DNA of 64,000 nucleotides, taken from assembly GCA_020205615.1 (NCBI GenBank), contig CM035170.1, forward strand, positions 9,418,311-9,482,310. Reading direction: 5' to 3'. The notes beneath the pieces were generated by a model. The model searched no databases. It saw only the letters and a list, made by a program, of their open reading frames with translations, and was not told where the DNA came from. Shown here one piece after another: positions 11,339 to 22,687 of this stretch. Position numbers and translations under genes: made by a program. The stretch is from Panax quinquefolius. Its lineage: Eukaryota > Streptophyta > Magnoliopsida > Apiales > Araliaceae. The first letter of the stretch is position 1. Every line of letters starts with the position of its first letter.

Positions 11339-12363
11339 CATGATGTAAGGCATAAAATAAAGGGAGATTACATAGCTTAGCTTAGATAAAACACTCCATT
11401 AGATTAGAATATAAACCCTAGTTCTTAATTAGCCATTGGAGATTGAAGCAACTTGGAGAACACTGAAGATCAAGAGCAAGAGCAAGAGCAAGAGGGGAGC
11501 ATCAGATTTGCTGACAACAGATTCTATTCTCTTCTCTTATCATACTTTTATCTTTTAATGTCTATTCAATTGTGGATTCTTGGTTTTAATTCATTAATTA
11601 TTAACTAACTCTTTTATTAAGATTTCAATTGAACCTTTTATGTCTATAAATTAGTTATTTGATTTATTTTAATTATTTATGTCAAAGTGAATTGTTTATC
11701 TTATCTTGTGCTTATTGCTTAATTATCTGATCAGTAATTACTTTGTTACTCTATAAGGAATTGAAAGACGAATTCTAGGGTTAGAACTGGGCATGATAAC
11801 ATGTGACTTAGTTATTTTCACAGTGAATAATTAGGTTTGTGAATTGAATGGAAATATCTGTTCATCGCATATAACACATAAAAAATTGGAATTGAAGGAG
11901 TTTAATTCAATTGTTTTGCATAGGAATATAGCAAAATTAATCTGGATTAAATAGAAGTCAATTGATTACTTGGAAAAGGACTTTTGGCATTTGAGAATTT
12001 CTGTTAACAATTCAGTAGGCATAATAATTGGGATAATTGGATAATTGATTTACAGTTCATAATTGGGGATATTGGAGTCTTAATACTTATTTATCTGAAT
12101 TCATTCGTTAAAATATTAGTTTTGTTTATTTGTTTTATTTTAGAATAATCTCTTTTAATTGTTTAGTTTAATTTAATTTTCTTAATTATAAAAATAACAT
12201 TTTATGGTTGTTTAAATAAAATTGATTTGGTTAAGAGTTAGTACTTGGTAATTTTTATTAAATAATTTCTCGTGGGAACGATACTCTACTTTTACTTTAT
12301 TACTTGTTGACCGTGTATACTTGCACACGTATTCATTGATTGCGAAATCGATTAACAAGTTTT

Positions 12364-12381
12364 TGGCGCCGTTGCCGGGGA
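12364..12381 (+). other. Primer-binding site, tRNA-Asp
   Basis: TGGCGCCGTTGCCGGGGA is the exact complement of the plant tRNA-Asp(GUC) 3' end including CCA. It lies six bases after the LTR end. tRNA-Asp priming is characteristic of Athila-type Ty3/gypsy elements. Confidence 0.9.
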
Positions 12382-12493
12382 ATTAATTTGATAATTTTTT
12401 TACCAATATTAATTTCAATCAAATTAGTCTTAATTTAAACATTTTTATTTTTATTTTTAATTCTCTTCCTATATTTCTCTCTTTTCAGGTACC

Positions 12494-13828
12494 ATGGATG
12501 ACTTTGAGTATCAATGGCCATACACGAACATGACTCGACCAATGGAAACATGAAGTCCACCATCCACACAACAAGTAGCAATGGTTTGTGAGTTATGTGC
12601 TGGGAGTCATACTACAGACCAATGTGCCATAAATTGGGAATCAGCTCAGTTCATAGGGAGCTATAATCGATCTACCCAACCGTATTCGAATCAAAATGCA
12701 TATAATCCAGAGCCAATACAAATTGAGGCAAATTTGAAGACGTTGGAGGTTATCGCAGCCCAACAGAGGCGAAGGATGGTAAAAATGACTCAGCCAAGGG
12801 GAGCGGAGAATGATGGACTCGCGACAACACTTTCTGCATTATCAGTACAAATTGAGACACTTTCGAAGATGGTCGACGCTTTTGTAGCTCAACGTCGCCA
12901 AAGTGTGGCGGTTACTTGTGATTATTGTGCTGGAAATCATATGAATCATCAATGCACCACCAGTTTTGAGCCGGTACCGTATTGTGGTGATTACCCCAAC
13001 AATTATGTCTATCCCAATAACTATTATCAGGATTGGGGATATCACCCAGATTTTTCATGGAGCCATAGTCATCAAGATCAATTTTATGCTCCAAGTCCAA
13101 TATATCCACCGGATTTCTCGTGTCCACCTCCACTACAACAGGAAGAACATTCAAATTTAGAGGAAGTTTTGTCCAAGTACATAGCTTCATGTGAGGAGAG
13201 GAGGATTAATCAAGAGATATTGAGTTAAAATTTTACGAACCAAATGGAACAACTAACCAATGCCTCGAACATTTGTCCTCAATACACTTGGCTTTATGAC
13301 ATGAATTCCGAGACAAATGGTGAGCCCGAACCAAATCTGCAATCGAATGTGCCAAATGATATTGATGTTGAAAGAGAGGAAAGACTTGGGGACCAAGAAA
13401 AGAAGATCGGAGAAGATTTAACTGTAAGATTCAACAAAGATGAACTGATTTCATTAGTATCCCATGTGCCTCCTCCACCAAAGTTCAATAATTCCGGCAG
13501 TTTTGCAAAACCGTGCCCAATTGGCAGTCATGTCGTCGACAAAGCTCTTTGTGACATAAGAGCTAGTACAGTTGTGGAGACATGGTGGGATGAAAAGGAG
13601 AAGATAGAGAAAGATTCCATTATGTTTATTAAGCTTCAATGCCCCAATCTGATCATAGACATAATGGAGAAAACACCTAGTTGTTGGACGTTCTTAATAG
13701 GGAACTTATCTACAAAGAACATGCTAGGTGACTTCAATTCAAGTGTTTTTGCTAATGGGAACCTCCCAAAAGAGACATTGTTACTGATGGATGGAGGGTT
13801 CCTCAATTTTTGTAGGGGAATTGGATAG
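12494..13828 (+). pseudogene. Athila-like gag fragment, copy A
   Basis: A frame of 445 codons from ATG at 12494 (MDDFEYQWPY) to TAG at 13826-13828, broken by two in-frame stops. One is TGA at 12551, where element C has TGG. The other is TAA at 13226, where copy B has CAA. The protein has two zinc-knuckle-like motifs of the form CX2CX3HX4C: CELCAGSHTTDQC near 12587-12625 and CDYCAGNHMNHQC near 12914-12952. The first is followed by a SYNRS...PYSNQN segment like the Athila gag C-terminal half. The C-terminal region repeats LPKE/GGFLNF-type sequence seen also in B and C. The usual N-terminal gag helices and all of pol are absent. The protein would package RNA only with help from a relative. Confidence 0.75.
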
Positions 13829-13859
13829 AGAATTGAAGAAGTCAGGCTGAGACTATAAT

Positions 13860-13886
13860 ATAAGCGCTTATTGGGAGGCAACCCAA
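13860..13886 (+). other. Conserved double hairpin after gag stop, copy A
   Basis: ATAAGCGCTTAT is a perfect 12-base palindrome. It overlaps TTGGG-AGGCAA-CCCAA, a 5-bp stem with a 6-base loop. Copies occur at 24476-24502 (B) and 21221-21250 on the minus strand (C), with the second stem unchanged in all three. Confidence 0.8.
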
Positions 13887-14123
13887 GTTTAATTTTTATT
13901 TTTAGTTTTTATTAGGTTTTATATTAGTAGTTTTGAATTTGCATTTATTTAGAAGTTAATAAAATTGTTTCTATCATGGTTTACAGGTTATCCAAGTCAA
14001 ATTCAAGAGTAGTGCCCAATTTGTTCCATGTGCTTAGCCTATTCTCCAAACTTAGTGGACAAGGAGGAAGATTGCTATATTTTCAGGGAAGTCCTCTCCT
14101 TTATTTTTTTTTTATATTTCAGC

Positions 14124-14163
14124 CATTGAGGACAATGTCTAGTTTAAGTTTGAGGGCATTTTA
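14124..14163 (+). other. Internal PPT-like motif, copy A
   Basis: 'gaggacaa...tttaagtttgagggcatttt' mirrors the terminal tract 'gaggacaa...tttaagtttgggggtattt' at about 15384-15416. It may be a second plus-strand priming site or a duplication of the PPT region. Confidence 0.6.
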
Positions 14164-14660
14164 GTGTCGTACTGCATATAGTTAGTTATCTGCATAGTAG
14201 TTCGTTTTTTTTTGTGTTCGTTTTTTTGTGTGTTAGCATTGTGGTTTTTTTTAGGTTGCATATAATACATGGTAGTTATTGGCATTTTCATATATGTGTT
14301 GCATTAGTATGTGTTCATGTAGTATAATTGTATTTTTTTTTTGCATGAATCTGTGTGATCGGTTGGTGTGGTCTTAGCTTGGCCTATGATAAGATTGGTT
14401 TTGCATGTTAACTTAAATAGTGTTGATAATTGATGATGAGTTCTAATTTTGATCATGATGATAATCTGATCCTGTCTGAAACTTATGTAACTGGTTAGCA
14501 CTTAAAGTTTAACTGTTTTAATCCACTTGGTTCAAGGGGTGCATAATTTGTTTCTGAGGGAAAATCTTGGTTAAAATTTAAGGAAATTAGTGAATTGGCG
14601 GTAAAGGTTGGAATGACGTAAAAGCGTGAGTTTGGGGGAATCTATGGGATATATATATAC

Positions 14661-14762
14661 AAAATGAAAATGAAAAAAAAAATTGATGAAAAAAAAGGAA
14701 AAGAAATGATGAAAAGAAAAAAAAAGAATAAAAAATCCAGAAAAAGAAAAAAAAAGAATAAA
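14661..14762 (+). repeat. Long purine-rich tract, copy A
   Basis: About 100 bases almost wholly of A with interspersed G. The counterpart in copy B is 25276-25378; element C holds a shortened pyrimidine version near 20440-20470. Confidence 0.8.
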
Positions 14763-15401
14763 CACCGTGGCATGCTTGTCTAGTTTTGTGGCCTTTGTTA
14801 CTTGAGTAAGTAAGCCCGAGGGGATTGTCTTTACACCTAGCGCCCTAAGGTCTTAATGGCTTGGGAGTCGTTGGTTGAAAGCTTGTTAACGTAACACTGA
14901 AAAGCCTAAGGGAATAAGACATTGCACAGTCATGAAAAAAATGAATAAAACACGAGAAAGAGCAAAAATGCCCTCGTGGTTGAATAAAAGTATAAATAAA
15001 TCTTGTATTTACCCTTAGACTTGGTAATTGCTTAGTTTTAACTGGAGTTGTCATGTTCACAAAAGTAATTGAATTGAAACTAAAATTTTCCTTCTAAGAA
15101 GTTTGTTATGTGATTATTTTGAATTGTGGTTGGTTAGAATGGTTAACAAGCACACACGCACAACATGGGTGATGACAGGTTTGGATTGACTAACTGGTTA
15201 GAGTTATGGACTTTGATTTGATCGGATAAATTGTTTGAGTATCATTGGTATCTTTGAGGCCTGTTGCTATATATCATATTGATTTATTACTGGGTTCGTA
15301 GGTATATTAGGAAGTAGATCATGCATATGCATTCATGTAGTTAATTTACGTTGTTTATTTTTAGTTCTTTTGTGTTTTTGCATGAGGACAAGCAAAGGTT
15401 T

Positions 15402-15416
15402 AAGTTTGGGGGTATT
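15402..15416 (+). other. PPT before AB second LTR
   Basis: AAGTTTGGGGGTATT lies directly before TGATGAGTGA. The same sequence precedes the third LTR at 26028-26042. Confidence 0.8.
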
Positions 15417-16989
15417 TGATGAGTGAGTTTTATACTCATAATTGAGTGCATTTGAACTTAATCTTTTGGATGTTTTTAAGTGTTTATGTCTATTCATGCA
15501 TGTTTTATGTTGTTTTGTAGGAAATGGGACAAAAGTTACTTGGATCGACGTTTGGGGTTGCTAGATGCGCGTTTTCGGCTTGTCATTTACACAGTAGTCA
15601 CTTCAGAGCCAATTTGAGTATAGCTCCGGATCTTATTTCGAAAAACTCAAAGAATGAAAGTTGTATATCTGCTTCTCCTCTTTCCGGAACATCTTGAATC
15701 ATCAAAATCAAAGTTCGGACGAAAAAGTTATGGCCATTTTCCCAAAAGACGTCGAAACAGAAAATATCAGAACATGTGCCAGCGCCGGGGCGCCCAAATC
15801 AGGCCTATTTACAGCGTCGGGGCACTAGGGGGCAGAATCCAGCGCCCATTTCCAGTATTTGAAGTATATTGAAGAAAGTCGTTAGTCGCGAGCTTGGATG
15901 CGTTTTAGGGCGAATTTTGACACCAAATTGGATTGGGTTTGTTGCTAAGCTAAAAATTGGACTTGTAACCTATAAATACATGATGTAAGGCATAAAATAA
16001 AGGAAGATTACATAGCTTAGCTTAGATAAAACACTCCATTAGATTAGAATATAAACCCTAGTTCTTAATTAGCCATTGGAGATTGAAGCAACTTGGAGAA
16101 CATCAAGAAGATCGAAGAAGCGAGCAAGAGGGGAGCATCAGATTTGCTGACAGCAGATTCTATTCTCTTCTCTTATCATACTTTTATCTTTTAATGTCTA
16201 TTCAATTGTGGATTCTTGGTTTTAATTCATTAATTATTAACTAACTCTTTTATTAAGATTTCAATTGAACCTTTTATGTCTATAAATTAGTTATTTGATT
16301 TATTCCAATTATTTATGTCAAAGTGAATTATTTATCTTGTCTTGTGCTTATTGCTTAATTATCTGATCAGTGATTACTTTGTTACTCTATAAGGAATTGA
16401 AAGACGAATTCTAGGGTTAGAACTGGGCATGATAACATGTGACTTAATTATTTGCACAGTGAATAATTAGGTGTGTGAATTGAATGGAAATATCTGTTCA
16501 CCGCATGTAACACATAAAGAATTGGAATTAAAGGAGTTTAATTCAATTGTTTTGCATAGGAATATAGCAAGATTAATCTGGATTAAATAGAAGTCAATTG
16601 ATTACTTGGAAAAGGACTTTTGGCATTTGAGAATTCTTGTTAACAATTCAGTAGGCATAATAATTGGGATAATTGGATAATTGATTTACAGTTCATAATT
16701 GGGGATATTGGAGTCTTAATCCTTATTTATCTGAATTCATTCGTTAAAATATTAGTTTTGTTTATTTGTTTTATTTTAGAATAATCTCTTTTAATTGTTT
16801 AATTTAATTTTCTTAATTATAAAAATCACATTTTATGGTTGTTTAAATAAAATTGATTTGGTTAAGAGTTAGTACTTGGTAATTTTTATTAAATAATTTC
16901 TCGTGGGAACGATACTCTACTTTTTCACTTTATTACTTGTTGATAGTGTATACTTTTTGCGTATTCATTGATTATGAAATCGATCAACA
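15417..16989 (+). repeat. AB second (shared middle) LTR
   Basis: 1573 bases. It serves as 3' LTR of the first interior and 5' LTR of the second. It differs from the first LTR around 15840-15930, where the third LTR shares some of its changes. It also lacks a 'tctttttgactcc' block near 15925. Confidence 0.9.
15971..15978 (+). promoter_or_regulatory. TATA box, AB second LTR
   Basis: TATAAATA in the same context as at 11331. Confidence 0.65.
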
Positions 16990-17015
16990 AGTTTTTAGGC
17001 GTCGTTCTTAGGGAA
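16990..17015 (+). other. Decayed primer-binding site, copy B
   Basis: 'tttttaggcgtcgttcttaggga' aligns with the tRNA-Asp PBS at 12364 but carries several changes, so priming from here is unlikely. Confidence 0.75.
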
Positions 17016-17127
17016 TTAATTTGATAATTTTTTTTACCAATATTAATTTCAATCAAATTAGTCTTAATTTAAACATTTTTATTTTTATTTTTAATTCTCT
17101 TCCTATATTTCTCTCTTTTTAGGTACC

Positions 17128-18265
17128 ATGGATGACTTTCCGTATCAATGGCCATACACGAACATGACTCGACCAATGGAAACTTAAAGTCCACCATCCA
17201 CACAACAAGTTGCACTGGTTTGTGAGTTATGTGCTGGGAGTCATACTACAGACCAATGTGTCATAAATTGGGAATCAACTCAGTTTATAGGGAGCTATAA
17301 TCGATCTACCTAACCGTATTCGAATCAAAATGCATATAATCCAGAGCCAATATAAATTGAGGCAAATTAGAAGACGTTGGAGGTTATCACAGCCCAACAG
17401 AGGCGAAGGATGGCAAAAATGACTCAGCCAAGGGGAGCGGAGAGAATGATGGACTCACGACAACACTTTCTGCATTATCAGCACAAATTGAGACACTTTC
17501 GAAGATGGTCGACGCTTTTGTAGCTCAACGTCGCCAAAGTGTGGCGGTTACTTGTGATTATTGTGCTGGAAATCATATGAATCATCAATGCACCACCAGT
17601 TTTGAGCCGGTACCGTATTGTGGTGATTACCCCAATAATTATGTCTATCCCAATAACTATTATCAGGATTGGGGATATCACCCAGATTTTTCATGGAGCC
17701 ATACTCATCAAGATCAATTTTATGCTCCAAGTCCAATATATCCACCAGATTTCTCGTGTCCACCTCCACTACAACAGGAAGAACATTCAAATTTGGAGGA
17801 AGTTTTGTCCAAGTACATAGCTTCATGTGAGGAGAGGCGGATTAATCAAGAGATATTGAGTCAAAATTTTATGAACCAAATGGAACAACTAACCAATGCC
17901 TCGAACATTTGTCCTCAATACACTTGGCTCTATGACATGAATTCCGAGACAGATGGTGAGCCCGAACCAAATCTGCAATCGGATGTGCCAAATGATATAG
18001 ATGTTGAAAGAGAGGAAAGACTTGGGGACCAAGAAATGGAGATTGGCGAATATTTAACTGTAAGATTCAACGAAGATGAACCGATTTCATTAGTATCCCA
18101 TGTGCCTCCTCCACCAAAGTTCAATAATTCGGGCAGTTTTGCAAAATCGTGCCCAATTGGCAGTCATGTCGTCGACAAAGCTCTTTGTGACATAAGAGCT
18201 AGTACAGTTGTGGAGACATGGTGGGATGAAAAGGAGAAGAGAGAGGAAGATTCCATTATGTTTAT
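17128..18265 (+). pseudogene. Athila-like gag fragment, copy B, first part
   Basis: Equivalent of the copy A frame, starting MDDFPYQWPY at 17128. It has more stops: TAA near 17185, CTAACC near 17311, 'tataaattg' near 17352, TAG near 17368, and a two-base insertion near 17442. From 17505 it is open until element C interrupts it at 18265. Most stops are CAA to TAA or TGG-type changes, fitting C-to-T decay. It keeps the second CX2CX3HX4C motif. The frame resumes at 24246. Confidence 0.75.
18261..18265. other. Target-site duplication of C (TTTAT)
   Basis: TTTAT at 18261-18265 is repeated at 24241-24245. The uninterrupted copy A reads 'attatgtttattaagc', which confirms the target. Confidence 0.95.
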
Positions 18266-19814
18266 TGTTGATCGATTTCGCAATCAATGAATACGTGCAA
18301 GTATACATGGTCAACAAGTAATAAAGTGAAAGTAGAGTATCGTTCCCACGAAGAATTATTAATAAAAATTACCAATTACTAACTTTTAACCAAATCAATT
18401 TTATTTAAACAATAGCAAATTGTGAATTTTCTAATTAAGAAAACTAAATTAACTAATTAAAACTAAGTTACTTTATAAATAAATAAATAAAGGCTAAGAC
18501 TCCAATATCCCCAATTATGAACTATAAACCAATTATCCAATTATCCCAATTATTATGTCTCTTGAATTGTTAACAGAATTCTCAAATGCCAAAAGCCCTC
18601 TCTCGGTGATTAATTGCCTTCTATTTAACCTTGATTAATTTTGCTATATCTCTATGCAAAACAATTGAATTAAACTCGTTAACCCCAATTCCCTGCCATG
18701 TGTTACATGCGCTAAGACATAGATATTCTCATTTTATTCACAAACCTACTTATTCACTGTGCAAATAACTAAGTCACATGTCACCATGCCCAGTTCTAAC
18801 CCTAGAATTCCTTTCTCAATTCCTTCTAAAGTAACAAAGTAATTACTGATCAGATAATTAATCAATAAGCTCAAAGCAAGATGAACAATTCACTTCAACA
18901 TAAATAATTGGAATAAATCAAATAATCAATTCATAATCATAAAAGGTTCCATTGGAATCTTAATAAAAAGAATTAGTTCATAATTAATGAATTAAAACCA
19001 AGAATCCACAATTGAATAGACATTAAAAGATAAAAGTAAGAGAAGAGAAGAGAATAGAATCTGTTGTCAGCAAATCTGATGCTCCCCTCTTGCTCCTGCT
19101 TTGAATCTTCAATGGTCTCCAAGTTGCTTCAATCTCCAAAACTAATAAGAACTAGGGTTATGTTCTAATCTAAAGGAGTGTTTAATATAGGTTAAGCTAT
19201 GTAATCCCCCTTTATTTTATGCCTTACATCATGTATTTATAGGTTACAAGTTCAATTTTTAGTTTAGGAACAAACTCAATCCAATTTGGAGTCAAAAAGG
19301 TGTCAAAATTCGCCCAAAACGCGTCCAGGCCGCACCAAGCCTCTTCCCCAGTGCCCCAACACTGTTCACAACGCTGAGAATCTGCCTTATAGCGCCCCGG
19401 CGCTAGAATTAAGCTTAAAATTAGCGCCCCGGCGCTATTACAAGTTCTGACATTTTCTGCTCCGACGTCCTTTGGGAAAATGGCCATAACTTCTTCGTCC
19501 GAACTCCGATTTTGATGATTCAAGATGTTCCGGAAAGAGGAGAAGTAGATCTACAACTTTCATTCTTTGAGTGTTTCGAAATAATTTTCGAAACTATAGT
19601 CAAATTGGCTCTGAAGTGACTGCTGTGTAAATGGCAAGCCGAAAACGCGAATCTAGCCACCCCGATCCAAGTAACTTTTTGTCCCAAATCCTACAAAACA
19701 ATATAAAACATGCTTGAATAGACACAAACACATAAAAACATCCTAAAAGACTTGAGAACAACAATAAATTAAGCCCGGATGTATCCAATTCATGTGTATA
19801 AAACTCACTCATCA
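18266..19814 (-). repeat. C 3' LTR (left copy)
   Basis: Ends TGTTGATCGATTTCG on the plus strand and matches 22688-24240. It contains the GCGCCCCGGCGC blocks. Confidence 0.9.
19234..19241 (-). promoter_or_regulatory. TATA box, C 3' LTR
   Basis: TATAAATA on the minus strand in the family context. Confidence 0.6.
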
Positions 19815-19830
19815 AATACCCACAAACTTA
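19815..19830 (-). other. PPT of C
   Basis: AAGTTTGTGGGTATT on the minus strand directly precedes the 3' LTR. It has one G-to-T change from the AB version. Confidence 0.75.
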
Positions 19831-20960
19831 AACATTTGCTTGTCCTCAAGAAAAAACACAAAAATGTTATGCAATGCAATGTAATGAAACTAATCTATAT
19901 GCCTACGACTCCAACAGTAATGACAGAAACAAGTCTATTCAACCGGCTTTAGAGAAATCAAGTAAACATGATAATACATCATATTAAAACAAATCAGTAA
20001 TTTCCCAATCAATCATCAAATCTTAGACTGTTATCACTGATATAGTGCGTGTGTGCTCCACAACAATGTTAACTAATATAAAATCAAATTTAACACATAA
20101 TAGGTCTCTTTAAAGGCATCATACAGTGAAAACTCACAAAATTCACGAACAAGCTAAATCCAACTAAAGTCAAACATCCACCAAGTTCAAGAGTCCAATC
20201 CGGGATACTTATGCTTTACTTTTCATTACGGGGGCTTTTTGTTCTTTTCCCGTTTTATTATTTTTTTTTAACCATGACTGTGCAATGTCTCATTCCATTA
20301 GGCTAACAGTGTCACCCCTTAGCGAGCTTTCGACCAACGACTCCCAGACCATATAAGACCTTAGGGCGCTAGGTTTTAAGATACCCCTTCGGGCGTACTT
20401 ACTCAAGTAACAAAGGCCCCGAAACAAAACTAGCCACGGTAAATTTTTTTTTTTTTTCTCTTTTTTTTAGCGAAGCTTATATATCCCAAATTTTCCCCCC
20501 AAACTTAAGTTTTTATCAAAATTTAGCCATCTCCGCCTATTCATGTCTTTCATTCCTTCACACTAGTATTATCCTTAAGAAATCCATTATGTATCAATTT
20601 AAACTTAATCAGTCAACATAGTTGTTATTAACGTGCTAACCTTAATTATATCAGTTTCAAACAGGAAAAGATTCAATTCATAACAAGAAATCACATCAAA
20701 GCCTAAATATTCAATACTATACTTATCTACTTAACTCCAGTCTCATCATTGGCCAAAATAGACTTTTACTCTCTAACAGTTGGAATCATGCAAATATAAA
20801 CTAACCGCAACAAACATAGTAAACTAACTACTATTTTTGCGATTTTTTTTTAAATTTTTTTTTTTTAAACAAAAAAACTGAATGCAAAAACTAAATGTAA
20901 ATAACCCGAAAACATAACGAACTACAATGTAAATAACTAACTATATGCAATACGACACTA

Positions 20961-20998
20961 AAATGCCCCCCAACTTAAACTAGACATTGTCCTCAATG
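20961..20998 (-). other. Internal PPT-like motif, element C
   Basis: On the minus strand 'tttaagttggggggcatttt' follows 'gaggacaatgtctag'. This copy is more PPT-like than the copy in A because of its six G run. Confidence 0.6.
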
Positions 20999-21220
20999 AC
21001 TGAAATAGAAAAAATTAAAGCAGAGGACTTTCCTAAAAATATAGCAATCTTCCTCCTTGTCCGCTAAATTTGGAGAATAGGCTAAGCACATGGAACAAAT
21101 TGGGCACCACACTTGAATTTGACTTGAATAACCTGTAAAACCATGATAGAAGCAATTTTAATAAATCCTAAATAAATGCAAATTCCAAACTACTAATATA
21201 AAACTAAATAAAAATTAAAC

Positions 21221-21250
21221 TTGGGTTGCCTCCCAATAAGCGCTTGTTTT
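21221..21250 (-). other. Conserved double hairpin, element C
   Basis: Minus strand carries an AAGCGCTT core followed by TTGGG-AGGCAA-CCCAA, as in copies A and B. Confidence 0.8.
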
Positions 21251-21283
21251 ACAGTCTTTCAGCCTGACTTTGTCTGGTCAACG

Positions 21284-22552
21284 CTATCCAATTCCTCTTC
21301 GAAAGTTGAGAAACCCTCCATCCATCGAAAATAATATAGCTTTTGGTAGGTTCCCATTTGTAATAGCCATTGTATTAAAGTCACCTAGCATGCTTTCTTT
21401 AGATAAGATCACATTCAAGAACGTCCAGCATCTAGGTGGTTTTTCCATTGTGTCTGTAAATATATTCTGGCATTGAGGCTTGTCAGACACAACAATTTCT
21501 TCTTCTATCTTCTCCAACTCATCGCACCATGGTTTCGAAGGTGTACTTGCTTTTACATCACAGAGAGTATTGCCGACGACATGACTACCAATCGGACAAG
21601 GTTTTGCAAATCTAACCGGACTCTTGAACTGTGGAGGAGAAGGCACTTGAGGCGTAAATAATATTGGCTCATCATCGTTGGTTGTCACAATTAGTTCTTC
21701 ACCGACCTTGTTGTCATTATCCCCACTTGTCTCCTCTTTTTCATCTCGTGGCTCATCCAGTTGTAGATTTGGCTCGGGCTCACCATCAGTCTCAGAATTC
21801 ATGTCATAGAGCCAAGGGTATTGAGGACAGATGTTTGAGGCATTGGTTAGTTGTTCTATTTGGTTCGTAAAATTTTGACTCAATATCTCTTGATTAATCC
21901 CCCTCTCCTCACATGAAGCTATGTACTTGGACAAAATTTCCTCCAAATTTGAATGTTTTTCCTGTTGTAGTGGAGGTGGACACGAGAAATCCGGTTGGTA
22001 TGTTGGACTTGGAGCATAAAATTGATCTTGATGAGTATGGCTCCATGAAAAATCCGGGTGATACCCCCAATCTTGATAATAGTTATTGGGATAGACATAA
22101 TTATTGGGGTAATCACTATTATACTATACCGGCTCGAAACTGATGGCGTATTGATGACTCATATGATTTCCAACACAATAATCACAAGTAACCGCCACAC
22201 TTTGACGACGTTGAGCTTTAAAAGCTTCAAACATCCTCGAAAGTTTCTCAAACTGTGCTGACAATGCAGAAAATGCCTCGAGTCTGTCAATCTCCGCTCC
22301 CCTTGGCTGAGTCATTCTTGCCATCCTTCGACTCTGTTGGGTTGCGATAACCTCCAATGTCTTCGAAGTTGCCTCAATTTGTATTGGCCCACTATATTAT
22401 ACCAGCTCAAAACTGATGGCACATTGGTGACTCATATGATTTCCAGCACAAATTTCACAAACCAACGCTACCTGCTGTGTGGATTGTGAACGCCATGTTT
22501 CCATTGGTTGAGTCATGTTTGTGTATGGCCATTGATACTCAAACTCATCCAT
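21284..22552 (-). pseudogene. Athila-like gag fragment, element C
   Basis: The frame runs from ATG at 22552 (MDEFEYQWPY) to TAG at 21284-21286, about 423 codons, with all parts in one frame. It reads through the TGG that became TGA in copy A. In-frame stops include one near 22395 and one at 22124, both where copy A has GTACCG-like sequence. The open parts are 22357-22124 and 21946-21284. A CX2CX3HX4C motif is kept (CDYCVGNHMSHQY, with the last Cys changed to Tyr). No pol is present. Confidence 0.75.
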
Positions 22553-22687
22553 GGTACCTGAAAAGAGAGAAATATAGGAAGAGAATTAAAAATAAAAATA
22601 AAAATGTTTAAATTAAGACTAATTTGATTGAAATTAATATTGGTAAAAATTATTAAATTAATTCCCAATTGCATGGCGCCAAAAACT

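Larger units (their letters stand above)
10772..12357 (+). repeat. AB first LTR (5')
   Basis: 1586 bases from TGATGAGTGAATTT to CGATTAACA. It contains a GC-rich AGCGCCGGGGC cluster (11140-11225), a TATA box at 11331 and a telobox-like AAACCCTA at 11413. A frame of 97 codons (10976-11269) is not kept in the other LTRs, so it is not counted as a gene. Confidence 0.9.
13829..15416 (+). other. AB first internal 3' non-coding region
   Basis: No frame is supported here. Landmarks in order are a double hairpin (13860-13886), a PPT-like motif (14124-14163), a purine tract (14661-14762) and the terminal PPT (15402-15416). The same order is found in copies B and C. Confidence 0.7.
19831..21283 (-). 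other. C internal 3' non-coding region
   Basis: Inverted counterpart of 13829-15416, with no supported gene. It holds the double hairpin (21221-21250), a PPT-like motif (20961-20998) and poly-T/A stretches near 20440-20470 and 20840-20875. Confidence 0.65.

Noticed and set aside
12364..12381. tRNA-Asp gene fragment
   Set aside because: Only the 18 bases complementary to the tRNA 3' end are present, directly after an LTR, so it is a primer-binding site.
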